Of a DNA stretch of 64,000 nt, positions 33,807 through 42,619 are shown piece after piece. The translations under genes were made by a program, and so were the position numbers. Positions within the stretch are counted from its first letter, which is position 1. Each line of letters opens with the position of its first letter. The stretch comes from Actinomycetospora sp. NBRC 106378 (GTDB lineage: Bacteria > Actinomycetota > Actinomycetes > Mycobacteriales > Pseudonocardiaceae), in assembly GCF_030269685.1 (NCBI RefSeq), contig NZ_BSTT01000002.1, positions 798,665 to 862,664 of the forward strand. The letters run 5' to 3'. The notes under the pieces are model-generated. The model had not been told where the DNA came from. It did not search any database and saw only the letters and a list, made by a program, of their open reading frames with translations.

Positions 33807-35309
33807 ATGCGCTGCGCCGTCATCGGCTCGACCGGCTACCTCGGGACCCGGCTCGTCCCCCGTCTGCTGGCCCGGGGCGACGAGGTCGCGGTCCTGGTGC
33901 GCTCGCCGCGCAAGCTCGCCCTGACGACGTGGGCCGACGCCGTCGACGTCGTGCCTGGCTCGCTCGAGGAGCCGGACGCCGTCGCGCACCTGGTCGCGGG
34001 CGCGGACGTCGTCGTGCACCTCGCCCACGCCCTCGAGCAGTCCGACTTCCCCGAGCGCGACCGGGCCGCGGCCCGCACCGTCGTCGGGGCCGCGACCGCC
34101 GCGGGCGTCGGACGCCTGGTCTACCTGGGCGGACTCCGCCCGCCCTCGGGCACCGCGGCCTCCCGGCACCTCGCCTCCCGCGCCGAGGTCGCGGACGTCT
34201 TCCTCGCCTCGCCGATCCCGACGGCGGCCCTCGAGGCCAGCATCGTCGTCGGGTCCGGTTCCGCGAGCTTCGAGATGATCCGCTACCTCGCCGAGCGGGT
34301 GCCCGTGCTGCCGGCGATCCCGTGGCTCGCCCACCGCACGCAACCGATCGCCGTCGACGACGTCCTGCACGCCCTCGTCGCCGCCACCGTCCTGCCGCCC
34401 GAGGTGGACCGCCGTCTCGACGTCGGCGGCCCGGACGTCCTGACCTACCTCGACCTGATCCAGCGCTACGCCCGCCTCGCGGGGCTGCCGCAGCGGGTCG
34501 CCGTGCCGGTCCCGCTGCCCGTGCCGCCGGGCGGCCCCGTCGTCGCGGCCATGGCGATGGAACTGCTCTCGCCCCTGCCCCGCAGCCTCGTGACGCCCCT
34601 CATCGAGTCGCTGCGCCACGAGCTGGTGTGCGACCCCGACTCCCTCGCCGACGCCCGACGGTTGCTGGGGGACCCTCCGGGCGGCCCGACGACCTACGGC
34701 GCCGCGGTCCGGGCCGCCCTCGGACGGCGCCGTGACGGGGTCGACCCCGCCGACCGGGACCCGACCCCGGTCCTCGGCCAGGCCGGGCGCCCCGCCGCAC
34801 TGGCCCTGCCCTCCGACCCGATCGGCTCGGGCGGGGCCACCTGGCGGTGGTCGACCACCGTGCAGGGTCCGGCCGCGCCCGACCGCGTGTGGGCCGCGGT
34901 GCAGCGGATCGGCGGCGACACCGGCTGGTACGCCCCGCCCGGCGTGTTCGGGGCGCTCGGCTGGGCCGACCAGCTGCTCGGCGGTGTCGGCGGCTACCGG
35001 GGCCGCCCGTACGGACGCGATCTCGTCGTCGGGGACGTCATCGACGGCTGGCGGGTCGAGGGGCTCGTGCACGACGACGGGCTCCGGTCGCTGCGGCTGC
35101 GCGCCGACCTCAAGGTGCCCGGACGGCTGTGGCTCACGTTCACGGTGCGTCCCGACGACGGGGGAGGGGCCGCCGTGACGCTCGAGGTCGCCTTCGCGCC
35201 CTCGGGCCTCGCCGGGGTGGCGTACGGCGCCGGGCTGCGGATCGGGGCGCCGCTCGTGTTCGGACCGATGGCGCGGGGTGCGCTGCGCGCCGGCGAGCGG
35301 GAGCCGTAG
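33807..35309 (+). CDS. SDR-type NAD(P)-binding protein fused to DUF2867
   Basis: 500 residues. The N-terminal Rossmann fold begins CAVIGSTGYLGTRLVPRLLA and belongs to the NmrA-like/atypical SDR group. The C-terminal 160 residues (GATWRWSTTVQGPAAPDRVW..., GYRGRPYGRDLVVGDVIDGW...) fit DUF2867, a START-like ligand-binding fold. The same fusion is widespread in actinobacteria, and its substrate is unknown. An AGGAT hexamer 7 nt before the ATG suggests a leaderless message. Confidence 0.8.
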   Translation: MRCAVIGSTGYLGTRLVPRLLARGDEVAVLVRSPRKLALTTWADAVDVVPGSLEEPDAVAHLVAGADVVVHLAHALEQSDFPERDRAAARTVVGAATAAGVGRLVYLGGLRPPSGTAASRHLASRAEVADVFLASPIPTAALEASIVVGSGSASFEMIRYLAERVPVLPAIPWLAHRTQPIAVDDVLHALVAATVLPPEVDRRLDVGGPDVLTYLDLIQRYARLAGLPQRVAVPVPLPVPPGGPVVAAMAMELLSPLPRSLVTPLIESLRHELVCDPDSLADARRLLGDPPGGPTTYGAAVRAALGRRRDGVDPADRDPTPVLGQAGRPAALALPSDPIGSGGATWRWSTTVQGPAAPDRVWAAVQRIGGDTGWYAPPGVFGALGWADQLLGGVGGYRGRPYGRDLVVGDVIDGWRVEGLVHDDGLRSLRLRADLKVPGRLWLTFTVRPDDGGGAAVTLEVAFAPSGLAGVAYGAGLRIGAPLVFGPMARGALRAGEREP

Positions 35310-35316
35310 GGCCCGC

Positions 35317-36399
35317 TCAGGTGCCCACGAGCGCGGAGCGCACCACCTCGCGCACGCCCCCGCGGGCGAAGGCGGCCCGCTGCACCGCGGACCCCGTCGC
35401 GCCGTCCAGCACCCGCCGCACACCCGCGTGGACGGTCTGCCGGTCGGCCCCGAGGGCGTCGTCGACGTGCTCCAGCAGGGCCGACACCGCCTCGTGCGCC
35501 GGGACCGGGCGCCCGCCCGTGGGGTGCACGAGCACACCGGTCTCGCCGTCGACACCCACGCAACCCGACCGCGCCGCCCGCCAGTGCGCGAGCCGCAGCA
35601 TCTCGATCGACCAGGGGGTCGGCGGCTCCCCGGCCTCCCAGCGGGCCGCGGCCGTCGCGACCAGGGCGCGGGAGAGCAGGGCGATCGTCACCGCGTCGTC
35701 GACGGTGAGGGACACGTCGGCGACGCGGACCTCGACGGTCGGGAACCGGGCGGCCAGGCGGGCGTCGAAGTAGACCATCCCGTCGTCGACGATCGTGTCG
35801 GTCGCCACCATGGCGTCCACGGCGGCGTCGTAGGCCGCGACCGAGCCGAACACGCGCGACGGCCCGGCCGAGGGCATCCGCGCCCAGACCAGCGACCGGT
35901 AGCTCGCGTACCCCGTGTCCTCGCCCCGCCAGAACGGCGAGTTCGCGGAGAGCGCCCGCAGGACCGGGAGCCACTCACCGATGCGGTCGAGGACGCCGAC
36001 GCCCTCCTCGCGGGAGCCGATCTCCACGTGGACGTGCTGGCCGTTGGTCAGCTGGGCGGTGGCGATCGCCCCGAAACGGTCCTGGATGAGCCCGTAGCGG
36101 CCCTCCACCGACGTCGCGGGTCCCGGCGTCACGGGGGAGGTGGCCAGGGCGGCCACGGCCGCGCCCGACGTCCGCGCGGCCCGTGCGGCGTCGACCCGAC
36201 GGCGACGGAGGTCGGCGTCGAGCGCGTCGGCGTCGGTGTGCGGCACCGAGCCGGTCTCCACCTGCTCCGGCCGCATCTCGCCGTCGAGGTCGTCCGCGGC
36301 GGGCAGCACCGCCGGCGCCAGACCGAGCGGGCTCCCGTCGTCGGGGTCGACGAGCAGCAGCTCCTCCTCGACGCCCATGCGCCGTGTCGATGCGTCCAC
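35317..36399 (-). CDS. Carboxylate-amine ligase, YbdK/GCS2-like
   Basis: 360 residues from a GTG at 36399; ATG 36378 (MGVEEELLLVDP) is the alternative. The family motifs are MGVEEELLLVDPDDGSPLG, TNGQHVHVEIGS, LRALSANSPFWRGEDTGYAS, SRVFGS and VEVRVADVS. These are weak glutamate-cysteine ligase homologues (GCS2 fold) that join an amine to a carboxylate with ATP. The substrate is not set by sequence. An EgtA-type role in ergothioneine synthesis would need neighbouring egtB/C/D, which are absent. It is convergent with the SDR gene, 7 nt apart. Confidence 0.85.
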   Translation of the reverse strand: MDASTRRMGVEEELLLVDPDDGSPLGLAPAVLPAADDLDGEMRPEQVETGSVPHTDADALDADLRRRRVDAARAARTSGAAVAALATSPVTPGPATSVEGRYGLIQDRFGAIATAQLTNGQHVHVEIGSREEGVGVLDRIGEWLPVLRALSANSPFWRGEDTGYASYRSLVWARMPSAGPSRVFGSVAAYDAAVDAMVATDTIVDDGMVYFDARLAARFPTVEVRVADVSLTVDDAVTIALLSRALVATAAARWEAGEPPTPWSIEMLRLAHWRAARSGCVGVDGETGVLVHPTGGRPVPAHEAVSALLEHVDDALGADRQTVHAGVRRVLDGATGSAVQRAAFARGGVREVVRSALVGT

Positions 36400-36447
36400 G
36401 ACGGGGGATGTTCCCAGGAGGGACCGGCGGACGAACGGGAGACTCGG

Positions 36448-36915
36448 GTGGCGCGCGGCGCGAACGGTGACGGGTGGGTGTCCTGCGGGCAGGGGCACCG
36501 GCACTGGGGGCGCTACGGGGCGGCCGGGCTGCTGCTCGTCGCGGAGGACCGGCTGCTGCTCGCCCATCGCATCTTCTGGAGCCACCACGGCAACACCTGG
36601 GGCATCCCCGGCGGGGCCCGTGACGAGCTGGAGACCGCCGTCGAGGCGGCGCTGCGGGAGGCGGTCGAGGAGACCGGGCTCGACCCGGCGGCACCCGTCG
36701 TCGGGAACGTCTCGACCGACGACCACGGGGGGTGGAGCTACGCGACCGTGCACGCCACGCTCGACGAGCCCGTCCCGCTCACGCCGCAGGACGGGGAGGC
36801 CTCGGAACTGCGCTGGGTCCCGCTGGCCCAGGTGGGTGACCTGGACCTCCACCCGGGATTCGCGACGTTCTGGGCGGAGCGCCTAACGTGGCCGGGTGGC
36901 TCCCGACCCCAGTGA
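36448..36915 (+). CDS. Nudix hydrolase
   Basis: 155 residues from the GTG at 36448, 5 nt after GGGAGA. The Nudix box is complete: GGARDELETAVEAALREA, then VEETGLD (G-x5-E-x7-RE-x2-EE-x-G). The opening CGQGHRHWGRYGAAGLLLV suggests a start near the true N-terminus. It should hydrolyse a nucleoside diphosphate derivative; the substrate is open. Its 3' end overlaps the next gene by 20 nt. Confidence 0.88.
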   Translation: MARGANGDGWVSCGQGHRHWGRYGAAGLLLVAEDRLLLAHRIFWSHHGNTWGIPGGARDELETAVEAALREAVEETGLDPAAPVVGNVSTDDHGGWSYATVHATLDEPVPLTPQDGEASELRWVPLAQVGDLDLHPGFATFWAERLTWPGGSRPQ

Positions 36916-38074
36916 CTTCCTCGCCGTCGACGCCGAGCTGACCGCGGAGGAACGCGACATCCGCGACGCGGTGCGCGACTACGCGTCCGCGGAGCTCGCT
37001 CCCCGCATCAGCGAGTGGTACGAGTCGAACACCCTCCCGCGCGACATCGCCAAGGGACTGGGCTCGCTCGGTCTGCTCGGCATGCACCTCGAGGGCTACG
37101 GCTGCGCCGGCACCAACGCCACGAGCTACGGCCTCGCCTGCCGCGAGCTGGAGGCGGTCGACTCGGGTCTGCGGTCGTTCGTGTCGGTGCAGGGCTCGCT
37201 CGCGATGTTCGCGATCCACCGCTGGGGCTCCGAGGCGCACAAGCAGGAGTGGCTGCCGCGGATGGCGACCGGTGAGGCCCTCGGCTGCTTCGGGCTCACC
37301 GAGGCCGACGCCGGGTCCGACCCCGGCTCGATGCGCACCCGCGCGCGGCACGACGGGGACGACTGGGTACTCGACGGCGCCAAGATGTGGATCACCAACG
37401 GCACCCTCGCCGAGGTGGCCGTGGTGTGGGCGCAGACCGACCCCGACCAGGGGAGCAAGGGCATCCGCGGCTTCGTCGTGCCGACCGACACCCCCGGGTT
37501 CACCGCGAACGAGGTGAAGCACAAGCTCTCCCTGCGCGCGTCGCTCACCGCCGAGCTCGTGCTCGAGGGCGTGCGGCTGCCGGCCGACGCGGTGTTCCCC
37601 GAGGTCACCGGGCTCAAGGGCCCGCTGTCGTGCCTCAACGAGGCCCGCTACGGCATCCTCTGGGGTGCGGTCGGCGCGGCGCGGGCCTGCTACGAGGCGG
37701 CGCTGGCGTACGCGATGAGCCGCGAGCAGTTCGGCCGCCCCATCGCGGGCTTCCAGCTCACCCAGCGCAAGCTCGCCGAGATGGTCGTCGCCGTGAACCA
37801 GGCGTCGCTCACCGCGGCGCGCATCGGTCGGCTCAAGGACGCCCACGAGCTGCACCCGGCGCAGGTCAGCTTCGGCAAGATGGCCAACGTGCACGCCGCG
37901 CTCGACGTCGCCCGCACCGCCCGCACCGTGCTCGGCGGCAACGGGATCACCCTCGAGTACCCGGTGTTCCGGCACATGACGAACCTCGAGACGGTGCTGA
38001 CCTACGAGGGCACCGAGGAGATGCACACCCTGTCGATCGGTCAGGCGCTCACCGGGCTGCCCGCGTTCCGCTAG
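36896..38074 (+). CDS. Acyl-CoA dehydrogenase, glutaryl-CoA dehydrogenase-like
   Basis: 392 residues. It shows the acyl-CoA dehydrogenase signature GCFGLTEADAGSDPGSM with DGAKMWITNG, and the FAD-binding REQFGRPIAGFQLTQ. The catalytic Glu lies in TYEGTEEMHTLSIG. The C-terminal TLEYPVFRHMTNLETVLTYEG layout and the start EERDIRDAVRDYASAELAPR fit the glutaryl-CoA dehydrogenase group of lysine and tryptophan breakdown. A TAACGT hexamer stands 7 nt before the GTG, so it may be transcribed leaderless from inside the Nudix gene. Confidence 0.88.
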   Translation: MAPDPSDFLAVDAELTAEERDIRDAVRDYASAELAPRISEWYESNTLPRDIAKGLGSLGLLGMHLEGYGCAGTNATSYGLACRELEAVDSGLRSFVSVQGSLAMFAIHRWGSEAHKQEWLPRMATGEALGCFGLTEADAGSDPGSMRTRARHDGDDWVLDGAKMWITNGTLAEVAVVWAQTDPDQGSKGIRGFVVPTDTPGFTANEVKHKLSLRASLTAELVLEGVRLPADAVFPEVTGLKGPLSCLNEARYGILWGAVGAARACYEAALAYAMSREQFGRPIAGFQLTQRKLAEMVVAVNQASLTAARIGRLKDAHELHPAQVSFGKMANVHAALDVARTARTVLGGNGITLEYPVFRHMTNLETVLTYEGTEEMHTLSIGQALTGLPAFR

Positions 38075-38081
38075 GAGCGCC

Positions 38082-39398
38082 TCAGGCCGGGTCCGCCGCC
38101 ACGGTGCGGTTCCGGCCCGCACGCTTCGCGCGGTACAGGGCCGCGTCGGCGGCGGCGAGCAGTTCGTCGACCGACCGGCTCCCCGCCGAGCACGTCGCGC
38201 AGCCGATCGACGCGGTGAGGCCCTGCACCCGGGCCAGGGTGCCGATCGGGGTCGGCACCTGGACGTCGATGTCCCCGATCCGGCTCCGCAGCCGCTCCGC
38301 GGTCACGGTGGCGGCGGCGGGGTCGACGCCGGAGAGGAGCACCACGAACTCCTCGCCGCCGAACCGGCCCACGGCGTCGTAGGCCCGGACCTCCGCGGAC
38401 AGCGACGCGGCCACCGCCCGGAGCACCTCGTCCCCGACGAGGTGCCCGTGGCGGTCGTTGACGGCCTTGAACTCGTCCAGGTCGACCATGAGGACCGCGA
38501 GCCCGACATCCTGCCGGGCGGCACGCGCGATCTCCTTGGCGGCGACCTCGCTCCACGCGGCGCCGTTGGCGAGGCCGGTCTTCGAGTCGGTCCGGGCGGC
38601 GTGCCGGAACTGGTCCACCAGCACCCCGCGGTGGAGCATGATCACCGGGACCAGCAGGATCGGGACCAGCCACGGCGACGCGGCCGCCAGGACGGCCAGG
38701 GCCGCCCCGAGGGCGAGGGCGCCGAGACCGAGCAGGGTGTCCGCCGGGCTGGAGAGGTGCCGGCGCAGCGACCGCTCCTTCGACGTCAGCAACAGGATGC
38801 CGACGACGAGGCCGTGGTTCACGGTCCACCGGACGATCGCGGCCGCAGCGATGAGCACGAGGCCGAGGGGACCGGCGGCGGTCGGCAGCAGGGTGCCGAT
38901 CTCCACGCCGGGCAGGAGCAGCCCGGCCGCGGCCGTGCCGAGCACGACCGTCGCCCAGGAGAAGATCCACTTGTGCGGCGCCGAGTGGTGGCGGCCGTTG
39001 CGCACCCACCAGTACGCGAAGGTGCCGCAGACCAGCACGAGGGTCGGCCCGGTCGGGGTGAGCAGCAGCGCGGCGAACGTCCACATCGACTTGAGGTCGA
39101 TGAAGGGCCGGTCGACCTTCGAGATCCGGATCCGCTCGATGTGCCGGGCGGCCTCCGCGTGGGTCACCGCGCCGAGGAACAGGAGCCCGGCCACCGTCCA
39201 CCCGTGGTCGGCGGTCCCCAGGGTCAGCGCCGAGACGATGACGGCGACCGCCGCCAGCTCGATGACGAGGATGTACGCCAGTGGGCCGCGGGGCAGGGAC
39301 CAGAGGGCCCATCCCCGGGGACCCAGCCGCCTGCTCCGGTCACGCACGGTGGCCAACGCGCCGTCCCGGCTCGATGGCCTGGCGCGCGAGTCGGTCAC
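38082..39398 (-). CDS. Membrane diguanylate cyclase (GGDEF)
   Basis: 438 residues from the GTG at 39398, 9 nt after GGAGG; an upstream extension to 39560 is rejected. The N-terminal 250 residues hold about six membrane segments. The C-terminal GGDEF domain is active by sequence: RTDSKTGLANGAAW, LMVDLDEFKAVNDRHGH, RFGGEEFVVLLSG. An inhibitory I-site RxxD (RAYD) sits five residues before GGEEF. It makes cyclic di-GMP and is feedback-inhibited. No EAL domain is present. Confidence 0.93.
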   Translation of the reverse strand: MTDSRARPSSRDGALATVRDRSRRLGPRGWALWSLPRGPLAYILVIELAAVAVIVSALTLGTADHGWTVAGLLFLGAVTHAEAARHIERIRISKVDRPFIDLKSMWTFAALLLTPTGPTLVLVCGTFAYWWVRNGRHHSAPHKWIFSWATVVLGTAAAGLLLPGVEIGTLLPTAAGPLGLVLIAAAAIVRWTVNHGLVVGILLLTSKERSLRRHLSSPADTLLGLGALALGAALAVLAAASPWLVPILLVPVIMLHRGVLVDQFRHAARTDSKTGLANGAAWSEVAAKEIARAARQDVGLAVLMVDLDEFKAVNDRHGHLVGDEVLRAVAASLSAEVRAYDAVGRFGGEEFVVLLSGVDPAAATVTAERLRSRIGDIDVQVPTPIGTLARVQGLTASIGCATCSAGSRSVDELLAAADAALYRAKRAGRNRTVAADPA

Positions 39399-39744
39399 GT
39401 TCTGTCGCCTCCGGGGGCCGGCATCGGTCGCTCCGCGCCGTCTCCGTCGGGGCGCGGGAGTCGACTGAACGCTACCTGGTCGGCCTGTTGAGCTGCGGAA
39501 GGGATCACCCTTTCGTGGCATCTCACCTGGATGGTTGACGCCTGGTCGTCGTCTGGTCACCGACGGCTACGGTAGTCACGATAGATCTCGTCCGTCGTCG
39601 CGCTCGGTGGCCCCCCTGCGGATCGCCGTGCCGAAGGCGAACACGTTGAGTGACTGACGTCGTCCTCGGACGTGGCACGACCACGGCACGAGCGACGGCG
39701 ACGGACACGGCAAGCGACCGAGCACACGTCCCGGAGGAGAACTC
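39399..39744. other. 346-bp gap between the GGDEF gene and the repeat peptide
   Basis: It holds the 5' ends of two divergent transcripts. On the plus strand TACGGT and GATAGA hexamers occur near 39570-39586 and could serve as -10 elements for the peptide gene. No convincing -35 is seen. No conserved coding frame is visible. Confidence 0.4.
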
Positions 39745-39864
39745 ATGCGTCCCGACTCGCACTGGAACCGCGACTCGCACTGGAACCGCGACTCGCACTG
39801 GAACCGGGACTCGCACTGGAACGTCGTCGACTCGAACTGGGTCCGCGACTGCCACTGGCGCTGA
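39745..39864 (+). CDS. 39-residue DSHWNR repeat peptide, unknown family
   Basis: ATG at 39745, five nt after a strong GGAGGAG site (39733-39739), and a TGA at 39862. The product has six D-x-x-W motifs (Asp at 4, 10, 16, 22, 29, 35), four of them in exact DSHWN repeats six residues apart. It ends with DSNW and DCHW variants. It contains six Trp, five His and one Cys, and no hydrophobic signal. It is too small and regular for a chance frame: the repeats break at the end while the D-x-x-W pattern continues. It could be a precursor of a modified peptide, a metal or haem binder, or a regulatory peptide. It is convergent with an MFS exporter gene. Confidence 0.7.
   Translation: MRPDSHWNRDSHWNRDSHWNRDSHWNVVDSNWVRDCHWR
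39754..39825 (+). repeat. 18-bp tandem repeat, four copies, inside the peptide gene
   Basis: The unit is GACTCGCACTGGAACCGC, starting at 39754, 39772, 39790 and 39808. The third ends CGG and the fourth ends GTC. The unit is a multiple of three, so copy-number change would keep the frame. Confidence 0.9.
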
Positions 39865-39928
39865 ACGAGAACGCATCCGAGCCGCCGGCCGGGGCCTCCG
39901 GGCTCCTGGCCGGCTCTCGTGCGTCCGG

Positions 39929-41224
39929 TCACGCCGCCTCCTCGGCGGTGTCCTCCCCGGCGTCCTCGCGGCGGCCGCTCGAGCGCCGTGGCGGGTGCGC
40001 CGACGCCCGGGACCAGGCCCGGGCCGCGAGGCCGGCCACCACGACGCCCACGGCCCCGCCGACCGCCACCGCGACCGACGGCGTCGTCCGCTGGGCCAGG
40101 ACGCCCGCGAGCAGCACGCCGACCCCCTGGGTCACCCGCAGCGCCGTCACCGCGAGGCCGAACGCCTGGCCGCGGCGCGCGTCGTCGACGCTCACGACGA
40201 ACGTCGCGTTCGCCGGCACCTGGTAGGCGCACGCCATGCCCGAGACCACCCAGGCGACGATCAGCACCCACAACGGCGGTCCGAACGCCGACACGACGAG
40301 CGGGACGCAGGACGCCACCGCGAGCGGGCCGATCAGCCGCGGCCGCCGGGCCGGCGCCACGAGTCGCGTGAGCAGGAGGATGCCGACCACCTGCCCCAGC
40401 GGATTCGCCGCGAGGAGGAGTCCGACGGCGGCCGTCCCCACCCCCAGCTCGGCCGCGTACGGCGCCGCGAGGCCTTCGACGGTGACGACGAACGCCGAGA
40501 TGCACGCCAGCCCGATCAGCGCGCGCAGCCGCGGGTCGGCGCCCACCACGCGCGCCCCGGCGACCACCCGCGCGGCCTCGCCGCGCAGCCCCGGCCGCAC
40601 CGACCCGGCGTCGGGAACCGCCTGTTCGGGGACGCCGAGCCGGAGGACGACCGCGGAGACGAGGAACGTCGCGGCGTTCGCCGCCAGGGCGGGGGAGACC
40701 CCGAGGAGGGCGACCAGCGGGCCGCCGAGGGCGAAGCCGAGGACCTGCGCGACCTGGTAGGTCGTGCTGATGACGGCGTTGCCCGCGACGTAGCGGTCGC
40801 CGGTGAGCAGGTGGGGGAGGATCGCCGAGCGTGCGGCGAGGAACGGGGCCGCCAGCAGCTGACCCGCCACCAGGAGGGTCGCCAGCGCGGGCAGCGGCAT
40901 CCCGGGCACGGCCATGGCGGCCACCAGGAGGGCCCGCACGACGTCGGTGACGACCATGACTCGTCGTCGGGGGAACCGGTCGGCGAGCCCGGAGAGCAGC
41001 GGGCCGGCGACGAGGTCGGGCAGGAACGTCAGCGCGTAGGTCAGCGCGGTGAGGGCGGCCGAGGCGGTGCGGTCGAACACCAGGACCGAGAGCGCGACCC
41101 GGGCGACCTGGTCGCCCAGGATCGAGAGCAGCTGGCCGAGCCAGAGCCACCGGAAGGCGGGGACGGCGAGGGCGTCCCGGAACGTCGCCGGCCGCTCGTC
41201 GCCCCGCTGGTCGCCCCCCGTCAT
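39929..41224 (-). CDS. MFS transporter, MefA/MdtG-like exporter type
   Basis: 431 residues with twelve hydrophobic segments. The MFS loop motif is GLADRFPRRRVMVVTDVVRA between helices 2 and 3, and the opening is FRWLWLGQLLSILGDQVARVALSV. This opening is typical of the MefA/enterobactin-exporter-like branch (MFS_3). The C-terminus is charged (RRSSGRREDAGEDTAEEAA). It points toward the DSHWNR peptide gene and ends 64 nt from it, so export of that peptide's product is conceivable but not shown. Confidence 0.88.
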   Translation of the reverse strand: MTGGDQRGDERPATFRDALAVPAFRWLWLGQLLSILGDQVARVALSVLVFDRTASAALTALTYALTFLPDLVAGPLLSGLADRFPRRRVMVVTDVVRALLVAAMAVPGMPLPALATLLVAGQLLAAPFLAARSAILPHLLTGDRYVAGNAVISTTYQVAQVLGFALGGPLVALLGVSPALAANAATFLVSAVVLRLGVPEQAVPDAGSVRPGLRGEAARVVAGARVVGADPRLRALIGLACISAFVVTVEGLAAPYAAELGVGTAAVGLLLAANPLGQVVGILLLTRLVAPARRPRLIGPLAVASCVPLVVSAFGPPLWVLIVAWVVSGMACAYQVPANATFVVSVDDARRGQAFGLAVTALRVTQGVGVLLAGVLAQRTTPSVAVAVGGAVGVVVAGLAARAWSRASAHPPRRSSGRREDAGEDTAEEAA

Positions 41225-41418
41225 CGGTCGCTCACGCTAGGCGATGGACGGGGTCGGGATCCACGGTCGACCGGGTCGCGACACGCCGAGGTGCGCCGAT
41301 CACTGGCGCATCAGGGGTCTCAGCGGGCACACTGCTGCACCGGTTGGTCATCGCGAGCCCGAGGACCGAGTTCGAGGACGTTGGGGAAGACGCTTCTCGT
41401 CTCGACCGGAGGTCAGCA

Positions 41419-41916
41419 GTGAGCACCCGTGGCGTGATCTACGTCCACTCGTCGCCGCCTGCGGTCAATCCGCACGTCGAGTGGGCCATCTCGGGCGTCC
41501 TGGACGCCCGTGTTCAGCTGGACTGGACCGCACAGGACGCGGCTCCGGGCCAGATGCGGGCCGAGTGCTCCTGGACGGGGCAGGTCGGGACCGCCGCGCG
41601 GCTGGCGAGCGCGCTGCGGGCCTGGGGCATGCTCCGGTTCGAGGTGACCGAGGACCCGAGCCCCGGCACGGACGGCGAACGCTTCTCGCACGTCCCCGGA
41701 CTGGGCCTGTGGCACGGCCGCACGAGCGCCAACGGCGACGTCGTGATCGGCGAGGACCAGCTGCGCTCGGCGATGGCCGCGGCCCGCCGGTCCGGGCCCG
41801 ACGCGCTCCACCACCGGCTCGACGAGCTGCTCGGCCGGCGTTGGGACGACGCCCTCGAGCCCTACCGCTTCGCCGGCGACGGCTCCGCCGTGGGGTGGCT
41901 GCACCAGGTGGGCTGA
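41419..41916 (+). CDS. DUF3145 family protein
   Basis: 165 residues from the GTG at 41419, six nt after GGAGG. The family pattern is clear: TRGVIYVHSSPPAVNPHVEW, QLDWTAQDAAPGQMRAECSW, LRFEVTEDPSPGTDGERF and VVIGEDQLRSAM. The family is restricted to actinobacteria and usually lies beside the fatty-acid synthase cluster, as it does here (fabF is 1.7 kb away). The function is unknown. The start is well supported by the family's usual N-terminus. Confidence 0.9.
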   Translation: MSTRGVIYVHSSPPAVNPHVEWAISGVLDARVQLDWTAQDAAPGQMRAECSWTGQVGTAARLASALRAWGMLRFEVTEDPSPGTDGERFSHVPGLGLWHGRTSANGDVVIGEDQLRSAMAAARRSGPDALHHRLDELLGRRWDDALEPYRFAGDGSAVGWLHQVG

Positions 41917-41938
41917 CCCGGGCTGGTTCGATGTCGCC

Positions 41939-42523
41939 ATGCGACTCTGGCGGCCCGCGGTGACCGTGCCGATCGCCCTGGTGCTGGTGCTCGCAGCCCT
42001 GGGGACGGTCGCGGCGCTGCTCGCCGGCCGCGCCGCCGGGACCGCCCGTGACGCCCTCGGCGACACCGGACCCGCGCTCGCCGGCGTCGCCCTTCCCGAC
42101 GACGGGTCGGCCGGCCCCCCCACCGTCGCGCTCTCGCCCGCGGCCGCCGCGTTCCCCCGCGCGGCCGAGATCCGCGACCTCGTCCAGCGCCAGGTCGACG
42201 CCCGCAACGCCGGCGACTACGTGGGCTGGGTGTCCACCTCGTCGGCCACCTCGGTCGCGTCGGTCTCCCAGGCCCAGTTCGCCGACCGGAACCGGACCGT
42301 GAAGGTGGGCTCCGCGATCCTGCGCCGCATCGATCCCGTGGGCGGCGGCGAGTACGTGGTGCCCACCGGCTGGATCACCACCCAGGACCCCTCCGCCGCG
42401 CCCCCGGACGTCCCGTCCGCCCGCCTGTGCTGGCAGGTGTCGTTGACGATCGTGACCGAACGGGGCCAGCTCCGGATCGTGGACCCGTTGGCGGGGAGTT
42501 CGCTGCGGACTCCGTGTGGCTGA
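41939..42523 (+). CDS. Membrane-anchored exported protein, unknown function
   Basis: 194 residues. One N-terminal membrane segment (VTVPIALVLVLAALGTVAAL), then an outer domain with ALSPAAAAFPRAAEIRDLVQ and a C-terminal beta-rich part (GEYVVPTGWITTQ, LCWQVSLTIVTERGQL). It resembles the Mce-associated or NTF2-like accessory proteins of actinobacteria, though not strongly enough to name. A TTCGAT hexamer 7 nt before the ATG suggests a leaderless message. It is followed at once by the palindrome at 42524. Confidence 0.65.
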   Translation: MRLWRPAVTVPIALVLVLAALGTVAALLAGRAAGTARDALGDTGPALAGVALPDDGSAGPPTVALSPAAAAFPRAAEIRDLVQRQVDARNAGDYVGWVSTSSATSVASVSQAQFADRNRTVKVGSAILRRIDPVGGGEYVVPTGWITTQDPSAAPPDVPSARLCWQVSLTIVTERGQLRIVDPLAGSSLRTPCG

Positions 42524-42575
42524 CGCCAGGTGAGCACTAATCCGTGTCCAGGCACGGATTAGTGCTCACCTGGCG
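42524..42575. repeat. Perfect 23-bp palindrome with TCCAGG loop (left copy)
   Basis: The left arm at 42524-42546 and the right arm at 42553-42575 are exact reverse complements; the core is GTGAGCACTAATCCGTG. It begins directly after the stop codon of the upstream gene. The same stem recurs at 43571-43616 with the loop reverse-complemented (CCTGGA), so the two copies lie in opposite orientation. Confidence 0.93.
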
Positions 42576-42619
42576 AAGCCACCTGGAACCGATTGGCCTC
42601 GGCGCCGGTCCAAGCCGGT

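Noticed and set aside
39745..39864. Reading the DSHWNR peptide as a Trp-attenuator leader
   Set aside because: The neighbouring downstream gene is on the opposite strand and no terminator/antiterminator pair is seen.
39523..39876. Minus-strand frame with RVPVPV repeats opposite the peptide gene
   Set aside because: It is a shadow of the 18-bp repeats; it has no ribosome site, and the plus-strand frame has a strong one.
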